Shown in pieces: positions 1 through 64,000 of a stretch of 64,000 bases of DNA (its first letter is position 1; every line of letters starts with the position of its first letter). The notes under the pieces were generated by a model that was not told where the DNA came from, did no database searches, and worked only from the letters and a program-made list of their open reading frames with translations. The position numbers were made by a program, and so were the translations under genes. Origin of the DNA: Scylla paramamosain (Eukaryota; Arthropoda; Malacostraca; Decapoda; Portunidae); contig NC_087156.1 in NCBI RefSeq assembly GCF_035594125.1, positions 23,854,497-23,918,496 on the forward strand. Direction: 5' to 3'.

Positions 1-1
1 C

Positions 2-8375
<8,374 letters not shown>

Positions 8376-8445
8376 GGTATTTAGAAAGCTTTATACCAGC
8401 AGTGTATCAAAATTTACTCTTTTTATACTAGTGGCATCACATACA

Positions 8446-8476
<31 letters not shown>

Positions 8477-8822
8477 TACAAGCCTGAAAGTAAAATTAAA
8501 TCTAAATTGCTATATTTTGGCAATCTGGTGTTTTTGTGTCTCTCCACTGAGAAAAATCTAGAGAGGGAGAAGCATAGTTTTAGTTGGATATATGAATAGA
8601 AAAGTAGGGAGTAGTGGTGTAGGTGTAGAAAGAAAATAGAAGTAGTGGAGTAAAAAGAATGGGCAGCAACTGGTGGACAGATGTATGTGCTTACAGGGAT
8701 TGTTCCTGACTAACATTTCCAGAGAGGGATATGAAACTTTAATGTGTTATAGGATTATTTGCAGGTGTTTATTAAAGGCAGACATATGTCTGTGGATAAA
8801 GAGATATTGAAGGAATAATATG

Positions 8823-9640
8823 AGATGGTATCAAAAGTTCCAGGTTGAGTTCCATAGCACATCAGCAGACAGCAGCATAGGGAGGTAATTGGTGTGTGTC
8901 TGATCATCAACAATTATCAACCAGCCTGTAGGTTGGTTAACTTTTTTGAGCTGTGCCACAGCATATGTATGTATACATGTATGTATGCATACAATGTATG
9001 TATGTATACAATGCATGTATGCATACATGCATTTTCATCATAGACCACAAACTAGAGCAGAGAGTGAATGTCAGATTCAGTGTCAAACTAAGCAAATCTG
9101 CAATGTAGAACTTTGACTTAACTTATTAAGTGTATGGCAATGAAACAATGGGTTGTGTGAGGTATTTTAAGTTGTACATATACTTGGCCAGCAGACCAAT
9201 GGGATATGATAAGAAGTCAGGATAACCTTCCATGAACTCAATCCTTGAATATGTGAAAACAGTTTCACACCTTGTGGATGAATATCATCAGAGATATTAA
9301 GGACATTGTTGTCATTGTCAGTATGTCATACATAACAGTTTTGTCTAATCTGAACATGGATTCCATTGCTAAAGAGCAGCTTAGGTCTCTAACCCCCCAG
9401 ACAGAGGCAGCACCATGCCAGTCTGCCATGAAGTCTGTCATTGTGCACTGAATCATCATTTGCCAGATTTAGCCACTTGCAACTGTTTCCTCTTCTTAAA
9501 GATGAAGCTGCAGCTGAAGGTGTGCTATTTTAAAACTGTGAAAGAGATTTAACATGAATTGCATGTGCTTGACACACTTTGAGAGCAAGACTTTCTGATT
9601 TCAGCAATGATAGCAGCACTGATAGTGCTGTATCATCCTT
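8823..9640 (+). pseudogene. Decayed mariner-family transposase
   Basis: Plus-strand reading with several in-frame stops gives LEQRVNVRFSVKLSKSAM near 9050, then a VYGNETM segment and a PSMNSILEYVKTVSHLV segment. These match the order of the N-terminal helix-turn-helix part of mariner transposases. At 9468-9610 the frame reads PDLATCNCFLFLKMKLQLK, then KTVKEI and LDTL, which matches the characteristic mariner C-terminus (SPDLAPCDFxLFPKLK type). The central catalytic part appears deleted. The 220 bases before 9045 may be its 5' leader. Clearly non-functional, and no terminal inverted repeats were confirmed. Confidence 0.68.
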
Positions 9641-10109
9641 TGCTCAAAAAGACATTTTAAAGGGAATGGTGCACAAACTTAATTTAATCAAATACTTTCA
9701 TCAGTGTGAATATGAAACCTTTGCAGCTTGTCTTGGCTGTACCCCTTTTGGGAGAGAGAGCCTTGATATATGTATGTATGTATGTATGTACTTTCATGTA
9801 TAGATGCCTGGTCTTAATTCCTTTTGATAACACCTTGTATTCCTGATGTGGATGAAAGACATTAAATGGAATAGGCCATGATGTGAGTGACATGCAGAAT
9901 GATGAAATGGGAGGGTGGAAGCAATGAAAACATGTGTGAATGTATAAGGAATGTTGTAGAAGTATCAGTGCAGAATAGTGGGATGGATGATAAGGAACAC
10001 ATTCCATATTCCCATCTCAGGTAACTCATTTCCACAACATGCTATGGCATGTGGATATGTGGAATGAAAAGATGGGAGGGTGAGTGCAATTAGTGTGTAT
10101 GAAAAATGT

Positions 10110-10558
10110 TGTAGGAGAATGACTAAAAGGATACAGGGGATGAGGAGTATTCCTTACGAAGTGAGATTGAAGCTGTTAAATTTACATTCTTTAGAGAGAC
10201 GTAGGATGAGGGGGCATGATAGAAATCTTTAAATGCTACAGTGGTTATAACAAGGGGGACATAAGCAAAATTCTTAGGATCAGTAACTAGGACAGAACAA
10301 TAAATAACCAGTTCAAGTTTGAAAAATTTTGATTTAGAAAAAAGAGATAGGAAGGAATTGGTTCTCAAATAGAGTGGTAGATGAATGGAACAGACTCAGT
10401 AATCAAGTTGTTAGTGCTGAGTCATTGGGGGAGCTTTAAGAGAAGATTAGACAGATTTATGGATGGGGATGATAGGTGGAAATAAGTAGGTATATTTCAT
10501 GTGTAGGCCTGATGGCTTCTTGCAGCTTCACTTATTTTTTTATGTTCTGATGTTCTAA
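10110..10558 (+). mobile_element. LINE 3' end, same family as 3724-5000
   Basis: This stretch matches, base by base with scattered changes, the reverse complement of 3728-4200. Shared stretches include ATGACTAAAAGG, GAGTATTCCTTAC, TGGTAGATGAATGGAA and CTTCTTGCAGCTTC. It ends in the same TTTTATGTTCT-type repeats. It is a 5'-truncated copy lying in the GATB-SPT5 intergenic region. Confidence 0.85.
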
Positions 10559-10850
10559 ATGGAACACATTGAAATGGTATTGTCATGTTGACAGGATAAA
10601 GAGTGAAAAGTTTCTGAAGAAAGTTTGTGAGCAAAATTGAAGGTCCTAATACGAGAGAAAAGCCCCTTGTAAGATGGAAGGATAGGGTAAACTAGTACAT
10701 GTGTAAAAGGGATATTAGTAGAGGCTAAATGTTTAAACAAACAAGAAGGCATTATTTAGATAAAAGAGAGGTGGAGGCTTTCTGCTGTGACCACTCTCTT
10801 TGGTAATACACCTGGAGGGAATGAGGCATTGAAGATTGATAGATAAATAG
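10556..10850 (+). mobile_element. Decayed LINE 3' tail of another family
   Basis: Degenerate coding of the type HVDRIKSEKFLKKVCE and KAPCKMEG is followed by GGTGGAGGCTTTCTGCTGTG and GGAGGGAATGAGGCAT, then short GATA-like repeats. This resembles the C-terminus and 3' tail of an RTE-like or related animal LINE. The match is from memory of the pattern and is tentative. Confidence 0.45.
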
Positions 10851-11333
10851 GAACAAGAATAAGGTGGCATTGTCTTATTGAGAGGATGAAGAGTGAAGAG
10901 TAAAGAATAAAGTACATATATATCTGATTGAAATAGTAAATCATTGGGAGAGGAAGGTCATTTAGAAGGTGAAAAGGTGTAAAGGAGTGCATGAGAGATG
11001 GTAGTAGAGATGGGAAAGCATGCCTTATGTCATTTATATTGATGATGGAATATGGAAGTATCAGGTGTAAACTCTCCTTGCAGAAGAATCTGCTCACTCA
11101 CTGCATTGTCATCTAATTTCTGCCAGTGCAGCCACCTTTATTGGTTTTAATATTTTAACTCAAACTTTTTACTCCCAGTGTAGCCAAAGCATAAGGATGG
11201 GTTCTCTCTCTCTCTCTCTTTCTCACACATACACACATACACTCACATACACACATACACAATGAATTCACCCCTCCATTATTTGAGGCATTCTGCACCA
11301 GAAGGATAGTTCACACAGTTTACAATAGACATA

Positions 11334-11480
11334 TTTTTGTGGCCCTATTCTTGTACTCACTTGTAGGTTTAGGATGAACACTTTTTTTGGCCACATTCTT
11401 GTACTCACATTTAAGTTCAGGATGAATATGTTTTTGTGGCCATATTCTTGTGTTTAAATGCAAGTTTAGTATGGACCTCA
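11334..11480. repeat. Three-copy minisatellite, period roughly 50-60 bp
   Basis: Three degenerate units share the core TTTTTGTGGCC, TATTCTTGT and a GTTTAGGATGAA-like block. The copies differ by several substitutions and small indels. Confidence 0.7.
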
Positions 11481-13839
11481 AATTTGAGCAAAGAACACAC
11501 CTGAAAGTCTGTTACAGATTTGAGAAATTGGCAGTGGAGAACTCTGAAATACAAGAGATGCTAACATTGTTATGAAGATGTTTTTTGAAATAATCAATGT
11601 CATTCCTTACAAATTTTGTGTGACATTTGGCTGCAGCACAGCTAAATTTGCACCCAGGCATCTAAGCCCTAAACAGAGGATTTCAATGTTCCTGGCAGGG
11701 ATGATCCAACTTTCATGTTCAGGATCATTATTGGTGATATTGATGTTGGAGAGTCTGCACTCTCAGAGACCAAAGAAAGTAACAAAGTAAGGCAGGACAA
11801 GAGTATGATCAAAAGCATTTTTTTCTACCTCCATATTATTGGGTTGTGTTAGAATTCATCCCCAAGTCAGAACTGACAATTTAAAGACCAAATATGATTG
11901 AATGTGTGGAAATAATAGGGTGCATAATGATAATGCACTCAGTCAAAGAGTACTAAAAACATGCATTTTTTTTCATTTACACCATTATAATAATTATTTC
12001 AGTTGCTCTACTTGCCATATTCTGCACACTGCAGTACCATGGAGATTCAGTGCTACATACAAATGATGCCAGACTCACTAAAAAAAAACTGGGAATGGTG
12101 TACTATTGTACAAGATGACTACTGGAGAGGGATCATGGTAAAATTTAAATCGAGCATTATTTTTGTTTTACAGACAGTCGTGGAATATTTTGATGTCTCG
12201 TAGATGAAAATCTGTATGTTGGGTCTGAAGGCAAGTCTGTAATTGTAATAGGTAAAATGTAGAATTAAAGAGAAAAATGCTTTCACTCTTCATTCAGCTG
12301 CTAGGCTTAATTTATTATACACAAGGAAGCTTGACAGAACATTGATGTAACAGGAAAGTGTAACTTTAGTTTTAAATATAGTAGTTAAAGTATACAGCTG
12401 CTGAAAGACTGTCTCAAGTAACAATGACGAGTACACGTTTTTACTAAACTAATTGAAAAGAAACATTAATGCAACTTGGTTCAACAAAATGACACTATGC
12501 ATGGATAATTTCTATTTTAATATGAAATTGGTACAGAAAAATTCCTTTATATCCAGACATTTTACCTGCAGTTCTGATCTATCCTGGTAAACGAAAGTAG
12601 TATATTGTCTCCAGGTTGCTTTTCTATCCAGATCTTAAGATGTTACATGTTTCAGCTTCACAAATTTGATAATGATATTCAATTCCTCTCTGGTTTGTGT
12701 TATTCTTGGAAGCAGTAGTATAATTATTATACAACAGTATTTATAATATTACAATTCACACAGCATGTTATGTGTAAACTGGGTAGCAATGCTACTATAT
12801 GGTGCATGGTCAATAAACAAGCCCAGTGCAGAGCAACTCTGCAAGTATATACTGTCTGTTTGCTTCACACAGCAACTCCCCACTAATACATAATATCTCT
12901 TAAATACAGCTTTGTACAATTACTTCAGTTTTCAACAGTTAATATCTTTCACTTCTTAAAAATGTAATCTATGGGAAGTAAACATTTTATGTTCATGTTT
13001 GTGTGTGCATACACATACATGCATACACACACACAGATGCAAGTTAGACCAGATAGTTGGAGGTAAAGAAATGTTATCCTAAATAGAAAATCTTTTATAC
13101 ACATATCTTGACATACTTTTTTTTTTTTTGCTTGGGTAGAATATTTACATTAATGCGCTGTGGCCCTTGTTACAAATGGCCTAGCAAAAATGAGGGAGGG
13201 AAGGATAAAAATGACAGGGTGAGGAAAAGTTTTGGGCAGGAATGCTTCTCTACATGTATCATTTTTTTCAACTTATTTTAAGCATCATATTTCAATATCA
13301 AGCACACCCTAGAGCTATGGCCAAAGTACTTGATACAGTCTCAAAGTTCACCAAAAATCCAAAAGTATATCAAGGACATGCCTATTGAGAATTTTCAGCT
13401 TTGAATAATCTTTCTTGTTATTCACACTGCAATACATTCTAAAAAATACACATCAAAGATAAACCAAAACAAATATATATCTATTGAAGTATATTTGCTT
13501 TAACTGTTGGGAAACCCTGTACACATTAACAATTGGCAGGAATACAATAGTGCATCATATGGCTCCTTTAAACTGTACTTCAGCCGTCACTATCAGCATC
13601 CCTAACACAAAACTTACTTCTTACAGTTGCTGTGAATTATCAAGTGAATTATTTGTACATAGCTGTTAACATGACAAAAAATATAATCATTATGGAGAAA
13701 TAAACATGTGAAAAATGCCATATGATCACTTATAAGGATTGTGAAATGTGTCTTCGGAAGTAGAGAGAAGGGAATGATATTCTTCAATTAGCAATTATGT
13801 ATCAATATGCAAATTGTATTTGAAATAGTGTAGCAATTA

Positions 13840-14240
13840 GAGTGCATGCCTTGGAAATACGTTACCTGAAAGAGGTATTAAATGACAATGAAGTGGCAAT
13901 GAAAATGTATAACAAAGATTTGAACATCTCATGCAAATGGAGAAAATGTCAAGTGGTGGAATGGGTGAAAAGAAATATAATGGAGTAAGTTGGTTAAAGA
14001 GGGCAAGGAATTTAAGAGTACAAAATCTTGATCTCTCATCCCCTTGGTATGACCAATGTATGTCAATAAAACTGGAACCCCTAGTAGGAAAGGAAAACTT
14101 TATAGACTGGCACCAAATGGTAAAGGAATACATGTGCAAAAAAGATGCTGTGTCATAGTATCCTAAGTAAAGGCTCCTCCTCCACAGACATCCTTGGGAG
14201 TGCTCCAAGAGGGAGTGAGGCACTAAGATAGATGGATGGC
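13840..14240 (+). mobile_element. Possible LINE 3' tail relic
   Basis: A purine-rich open stretch ends in AGGCTCCTCCTCCACAG, then GAGGGAGTGAGGCACTA and a GATA-like run. This tail resembles that at 10760-10850. The preceding coding cannot be assigned, so the call is weak. Confidence 0.35.
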
Positions 14241-14834
14241 CTATTACATTCTTAATATCTCCTTACATTTTCACACCAAGTTTTTGTCCACACATGATGA
14301 TGTTGGATTAAATAATGGCTGTGCACAGCAGTTCTACTGGCTTAAGGTACAAATATGGTTGCCTTTATGATGCCAATGCTATTCATGATCATGAGAAAAA
14401 TAATGTTATATGAAAGAAGGTTGCCACAACCATTTCTGTATTGAAATTCATTGAACATGAATTATACCTACCTCCAATTAATATATCTGGATAAAAACGA
14501 ATTTACTGTACATGAAGGAAACTAATTTGATTATTTGTTCATTAGATAAAAGTTTGTACCTATATGAATGAAAACTTAAAATTTTTCCATCACTTGCAAA
14601 TATTTTTAATCACATTGTTATAATCATGTGATTATAGTAACAAATGTTAAATACAGTGATCTGGTCCCACGCATAACATACATAACAAGAGATTTTGTGA
14701 TCATCACAAACCTTAACTTTCATTAACTAAATCATACTTACTAAAAGAAGAAAAAATACAAGGTAAAAACCAAAGCTATTTTCTGACAAAGTGGGTGAAT
14801 ACAAAAAAAGAAACCAATATTTCTTTCAAGCTAT

Positions 14835-39073
<24,239 letters not shown>

Positions 39074-39359
39074 GACTGTGTTCTGGAAAAAATAAACAAA
39101 TAAAATATTAGAATCCATGACTTACAAATGTTAAATTATTTATAATTATCCCAGTATTGATCAATACATAAGAATCCTTACATAAATTAGTGGACTTAAG
39201 ATAAATTATCATTTTATTCAATTCAATTCAAGAAAGCATGGTCAAAATCACCAACTGTGAGGCAAACTGACTACCATAACTGATTATCATTTTCATCACC
39301 ATGGCAAACAGCAGAATAGTAATATGAAGGTAAAGGTCTTTTAATCATATCCTAACTGT

Positions 39360-39790
39360 CATGAAATGAAGTCTTTAAGCCCTAAAGGACCATTGGTGGT
39401 GGCGACTTTCATACCACTAGGACCAGGCCTCCAGCACTAAATGTCAAAAATAGCCTATATTGTGTTGGTGTGGGGACACATGCCCACACCTTTGCCACCT
39501 ACATTCCATGGCACGCCCTTCCCCTGAGACCTGATACCAAGCCTCTGGTTCCCCTACCTATCACCACATGGGAATAAGGTCAACCCTCATCCCTTTGTCT
39601 CTGGACGCCAGCCCTGGCCATGACCTGAATTGGCCCAGCAACCACCCCATCATCGGTAGTCCATGTCCAACCAGGCTTGCTAGCGGACATGCAGAGTCCT
39701 TGTTCACCTTGCCACAGTGGTGGACATGTGGCCCGCTGGCAGCTCATCATATTATTTTGTACAGTTTTATTATATCAATATACAGCAGCT
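39360..39790. other. GC-richer block of unknown nature in SPT5 intron 1
   Basis: This segment is visibly richer in G+C than its surroundings (for example GGACCAGGCCTCCAGCAC and GGTGTGGGGACACATGCC). It carries no convincing coding. It could be an unclassified repeat. Confidence 0.4.
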
Positions 39791-40689
39791 GATATTTACC
39801 ACCATGTTTCCTTGGCCATCACCACCTCTACACAGTACTAGTAGAAGCAGAAATTCCTAGTACAATATTCACACACAACTTAAACTTAGCCTGCAATGGA
39901 AAAATGAATGAAACAGACTTTGTACTCAACATCATCTTCTTTCTAATGATGTTATCCAGTGCTAGTTGAAGAAGAGAGACTTTTAGAGGGAGCAAGTCTC
40001 TTGTCTGCCTTGCCTGCATTTCGCCTCACTGGATATGGCTAGCACCTAATGAAAACAGATGCCCTGAGCTCTCTTCATGCATGCTTAACAGTTTTTCCAT
40101 GAAGATGTGTAGCAAGTGGTCGAATGTGAGCAGGTAATACATGTGGTGTTGAGGTGCAAGGGTGGGAGGAAGTGCGCAAGGAATCAGACTCATCAGAATC
40201 ACTCTCATTCCATTTGGCCATAGTGAGAGCAGGGCAGAGACTGAGCAATTAGCTAAACTAGCTTGCAGGGACTATGACCAAAGATTGAACTACAAAAATT
40301 GACAAAAAAGTAGCTAAATTTAGTATAAAATAGCAAAGCAATTATAACCACTTCCACAAGCCACGACCCCAGCCAGCCTGGGATCCCTACTCTCCACAAG
40401 TGGCCAAAACTGTTTGCTGCTTACACTCCCTGGTATTGCATGGTAATTCGGGGTAAATCCCTAGTTTAAACAGGTTGGCTGTAGGCAGTATAATAATCCA
40501 TCTTAAAGTTTAGGGAATAAATATAAGCCATTTTGAACGATCCATTAATATGTTGTGCTTGCCCACTGCACCTAAAATAAAACTTTCCCACCACTTCCCG
40601 AAATTTGTTGTGCATTGTTATGGTAACCTCTCTAAAAAAAAAAAAAAAAAAGTAGCAGTTATAGCGTTCCAGATTTACCATCGCATAAC

Positions 40690-41979
40690 CAACTCAATGC
40701 AGGGCAATGACAGGTAATACACCGTGCGCGGACCGCTAGGCTGCAGACCTGTCAGTTAAGTTTCGTTGATGTCGAGGAAGCAAGACTAGCACTCGTTTGA
40801 ACCCTTGAACGATAACCCTGCAAGTTCACAAATGACGCAACCTGAAAGCAATACTTGATTTTCAACCGAGGTGGCGGGGACGTCGGCCTCCTGCACCGCC
40901 AGGCCCACTTCATGCCCCCGTGACAGCGAGTAACTGCAGTCTTACCGTGGCTCTTATCGGTGTCCCTAGTATACTTAATCTACCAATAGAAAGTGTGTTG
41001 ATTTATCGCCTCACAAATACCTGTAAAGAAGATACCAATCCTACCAGCACGCCAGCAGTCCCAGCCGCGGCCTCAGCCAGTTCAAGATGGCCGATGGTTT
41101 GTTTGGGTTGGTGCGAATGCCAGATACTACAATTATTATAAATAGCGACACCAAAACAACCAAGTACTTATCGTATTTAATATTTAGAGTTTTATTTATT
41201 GTTTTTTGTATCCCTTTTGACGAGATGGTTTAATACTTATTATATTGTAGAGCACATGCACAGTAGCTACCTTTTACTGTAATATACGCGCAGACTAATT
41301 CCCACATGATACAGATTACTGAGTTGCTCAAAGATGTAGAAATGCATTATATCAATAGTTTAGAAGATGATTATATCACGATTTTTTTCTTCTTTTTTTA
41401 GTTCTTGTTACCACCATGAATTCAGCCAGAACGCACTTATCTAAATATACCGTTTAGACTGCCAAAGACAGGCATATTTCATGCAGTTTAATATGATTTT
41501 TTTTTCTCAAAGATTTAATGGGATATTAACTTTATATTCCTGAAGTAAAATACGAAGTATTTGATGAAATACTTTTAAACAAAAGATACTGTCAAATTTA
41601 TCCTTGCTGCCGAATCTTAGTTAACATCTTTTAAAATTATTCTATTCAACTTGATTTGTTAAAAAACTTTCCTTTCTAAAAAAGTGAATAAACAGAGAAA
41701 GCCTCTCAAAGCTCGTAAGATCCATATTTCAAATTATTTTGCTGCGGTGCTTCGTAAAAGCGTGGCTACTCGTAAGCGTCAGGTATTGGTGGTGGTGGCG
41801 ACGACACGGGGTGGTGAGGAAACTGCAGGGAAAGTCATATTTAGAAAGAAGTGTGAAGTGAATGAAGAAAGAAGAGAGAAAACAAAACGAACGGAGTGAT
41901 ACTAAACAAGGGGATCACAAGAAGAGGAAGAGGAGTTAAAGGACATCGCGTTGTGCTGAGTGATTGAAGAGTAATCGCG
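40690..41979. promoter_or_regulatory. Divergent promoter region of SPT5 and DDX19
   Basis: The two genes point away from each other. The sequence at 40700-41110 is richer in GC and CpG (GGTGGCGGGGACGTCGGCC, AAGATGGCCGATGG), and 41730-42060 is again CpG-containing and includes the DDX19 5'UTR and start codon. AAGATGGCC resembles the YY1-type initiator element of housekeeping promoters. Exact start sites cannot be seen. The small open frame at 41684-41899 is probably untranslated sequence. Confidence 0.55.
40946..41095 (-). other. Probable noncoding first exon of SPT5
   Basis: The first coding exon is preceded by an acceptor (TTTCCAG, exon from 39082), 9 bases before the ATG, so the 5'UTR must start further upstream. 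On -, a good donor follows position 40946 (GTAAGACT) at the edge of a CpG-containing, GC-richer block. The transcription start near 41.09 kb is a guess; only the donor is seen. Confidence 0.45.
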
Positions 41980-61911
<19,932 letters not shown>

Positions 61912-62093
61912 TCATTAGAAGAATTATTATTAACTGACATATTAACATTCTGTTCTTTGAAGTATGGAAATAAGTTTTCATAAAGGATGACAAACTAGAG
62001 TTCACAAGAAAACAAGAAATTATTATGTTGTGCATTTAAAGTTTAAGAGAAACAAGAGTAGAGGAAGAAGAAACACAGAAGTACCAAATTGTC

Positions 62094-62099
62094 AATAAA
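62094..62099 (+). promoter_or_regulatory. Probable DDX19 poly(A) signal
   Basis: Canonical AATAAA 183 bases after the DDX19 stop. A second AATAAA is at 62230-62235. Which one is used cannot be told from sequence. Confidence 0.55.
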
Positions 62100-62259
62100 G
62101 GAGCTGTTACTGAAAATATTATAAATGTTGAAGATAATTTATAAAAATGCAAGAGAGCCACTTTTAAGATTTTGAATATTTGACTCATTATTCATGAAAT
62201 ACCTCTTTTACTTCAAATTCAACTTCTTAAATAAAATCATTGCTGAAGTGATTGTGAAA

Positions 62260-62261
<2 letters not shown>

Positions 62262-62303
<42 letters not shown>
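62262..62303. repeat. (GT)n microsatellite
   Basis: 42 bp of GT repeats just downstream of the second AATAAA. Confidence 0.96.
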
Positions 62304-62305
<2 letters not shown>

Positions 62306-62397
62306 GTGTATGCATGAAAGAAATAGACTTCAATATGAAATCTGCTTCTTTATACTTCCTGCATATCATTAAAAGAGATCTTCAGTGACAAAGGTAT

Positions 62398-62605
62398 ATG
62401 TGGCCTGGTGGCATAAAGGTTAGTATGCTGGACTCCCAACCATGCCTCCCACCTTCATTTCTGTTTATTTGTATTTCTTTATTTTTTTTTATATATATAT
62501 ATATTTATTTATTTTATTTATTTATTTATTTATTTGTTTGTTTATTTATTTATTTATTTATTATATTTATTTTATTTTATTTTATTTATTTATCTTTTTT
62601 TTATT
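62398..62605. repeat. tRNA-like head and (TTTA)n tract, possible SINE remnant
   Basis: GGCCTGGTGGCATAAAGGTT, then AGTATGCTGGACTCCCAACC, resembles the D-arm (A-box) and anticodon-arm text of tRNA-derived SINEs. No B-box follows. The T-rich TTTA array at about 62475-62605 comes next. The call is tentative. Confidence 0.35.
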
Positions 62606-64000
62606 AGACAATTGACAATTCTAAAGCCATGAGGTTTGTGTATTGTAATGATAGAACTGACTTGCTGATTGAGCAGCATAGTGCCTATTAGTGTTTAAAT
62701 TCTGTCAAGATCAAAATGTTTGGTTTGTAGTGGCAAGGAAGGCCTCCTAGTGTCACATGAACCATTTGTGTTATTGCTGAAGTCATGTGGGATGATGTGC
62801 TATGCCTGTCAGCATTCAGAAGGCTTAAAACCATATTGCTGATGCAGAAGACTTCTTTCCTTGCTTCATTATCTACCTGAGTCAGTCATTTCTTTGCAGA
62901 AGGTAGTATACTGGCGATGACAATAGTGAAAGGAAGATGGGAAGTCTTTTTTGTGTAAATTCCAAAATATTGAACATTGATGGTGACAAGTAGTGAAGAC
63001 CAAAGCATTTGTATTTTCATAGATACAGGTAAAATCAGAAGACAGGAGAGAGAATTATGTAGAGTGGTCATTATTGACTAGATTTGTCTAGGTATGACCA
63101 GTCAGAACTATTAACCAGAACTGGTACTGAATAGAAATAGGAGTAGGAGTTGAATGGATAACTCACTATGGTGACAAACATGCCATGGCATAAACTGTCA
63201 GTGCTTTGTTGTCTGGCAAATGATACATGATAATCTTGTGACAGTGATTGACACATCTACATAACATGTATATATATTTTTTATTCTTCATGGTCTTATA
63301 ACATGAATTGTATTGAGTATTGTGGTGTTTGTGTCTTAAGTTACTTAAGCAGGTCTTCCCTCCACCTCATTTATTGCTGCATGACAAGCTGCCGAAAGAC
63401 ATATTCAACTGGTCACTTTGCATATTACCTATCCTGAACTTGACCTACATCTAAAAAGAGATAAAAGTTGGACCCCTTACTACTTAACACCATTTTATTC
63501 TACAAACTGCACCAAGGACACTCCTTTCAGACCAGCTCTTCCCTCCTCCGTATCACCATATCCAGTACCTTCTGACTCAGTAGATTATACCTCATGGTGC
63601 TATGTACAAGTACAGTACTATGTATATTTTAATAATCTTTTTGTCCTTACAGCAGATCACCCATCCAATTTCTGTTCATTGAAAAATAGTTCTAGACACT
63701 AATTGGTTATGCACTTACTTGATGACTTCTCATCCATTTTATTTTGTTTTAACAGCTAGCCACTATGTACACCTCTTATCAAGCTGATTGCATACTTGTG
63801 CAATTTGCACTGTTTTTGTTTGTATCCATGACATAATTAAAGCACAAACTGAATATGCAGATTACAAGAATGATAAGTAAGATGTTAATTACTGGAGAGT
63901 CTGTTTGTTGTATATGTCAAGAATGTTGACAGATTGTGATGTCATACATGGATGGTAACATTATTACTCCCCTTTTAGATGAGAACTTTTCTTCTCAAGA
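62606..64000. other. Downstream flank of DDX19, nothing recognised
   Basis: AT-rich sequence with only short unconvincing open frames and no repeat array or element that could be named. Confidence 0.55.

Larger units (their letters stand above)
8376..14834. other. Intergenic interval between convergent GATB and SPT5
   Basis: No conserved gene is seen in these 6.5 kb. The interval holds a short (GA)n at 8450-8472, the mariner relic, (ATGT)n-like repeats near 8960-9030 and 9768-9790, the LINE tails, a three-copy minisatellite at 11334-11480, and AT-rich unique sequence at 11480-13830 with nothing recognisable. The ends of both transcripts must lie here. An ATTAAA on - at 14610-14605 is a possible but unproven SPT5 poly(A) signal. 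Confidence 0.7.

Noticed and set aside
12001..12136. Exon-like segment between an AG and a GT in the intergenic region
   Set aside because: The peptide (around MPDSLKKNWEWCTIVQDDYW) matches nothing I recognise, and no neighbouring exons fit in phase.
14040..14160. Possible extra SPT5 or GATB exon
   Set aside because: Both genes already end cleanly with stop codons, and the peptide here fits neither family.
41684..41899. 71-residue open frame upstream of DDX19
   Set aside because: It is basic and low-complexity and overlaps the probable promoter/5'UTR; no family is recognised.

Overview
The window is nuclear DNA from an animal, most probably an arthropod and plausibly a decapod crustacean. 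That guess rests on the GT-AG split genes, AT-rich introns, very dense (CT)n and (AT)n microsatellites, and several decayed LINE and mariner families of the kind common in crab and shrimp genomes. It is inference: no species-specific marker was recognised.

Three conserved eukaryotic genes were reconstructed exon by exon, with splice sites and phases that agree. (1) The 3' half of GATB, the mitochondrial glutamyl-tRNA(Gln) amidotransferase subunit B, lies on + at 2-8375 in seven exons. (2) A complete SPT5 gene, the large DSIF subunit, lies on - from 39073 to 14835 with 21 coding exons, about 1133 residues, and a probable noncoding first exon near 40.95-41.1 kb. (3) DDX19/DBP5, the DEAD-box mRNA-export helicase, lies on + at 41980-61911 in ten coding exons; it is complete except for a reading-frame break in exon 9. 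GATB and SPT5 are convergent across a 6.5 kb relic-filled interval. SPT5 and DDX19 are divergent and probably share a GC-richer promoter region near 40.7-42.0 kb. They work at successive stages of gene expression: elongation control and mRNA export.

Most of the rest is introns loaded with mobile DNA. The best-preserved element is a 1976 bp Mutator-like (FLYWCH/MULE, Phantom-like) transposon at 54989-56964 in DDX19 intron 5. It has a 9 bp target-site duplication, 124 bp inverted repeats built from 15 bp tandem units, and one long transposase frame. Other mobile DNA includes a near-full-length LINE at 19.1-22.4 kb with fragments elsewhere, a second LINE type at 46.4-49.0 kb, a CR1/Rex1-like LINE at 3.7-5.0 kb, a decayed mariner transposase at 9.0-9.6 kb, and several TA-flanked MITE families, some nested.

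Odd points are the frame break in DDX19, a partial tandem copy of a GATB exon, a GC-AG intron and a tandem acceptor in SPT5, a CpG-rich exon-like block inside DDX19 intron 1, and a one-sided orientation of the long (CT)n tracts in DDX19 introns.
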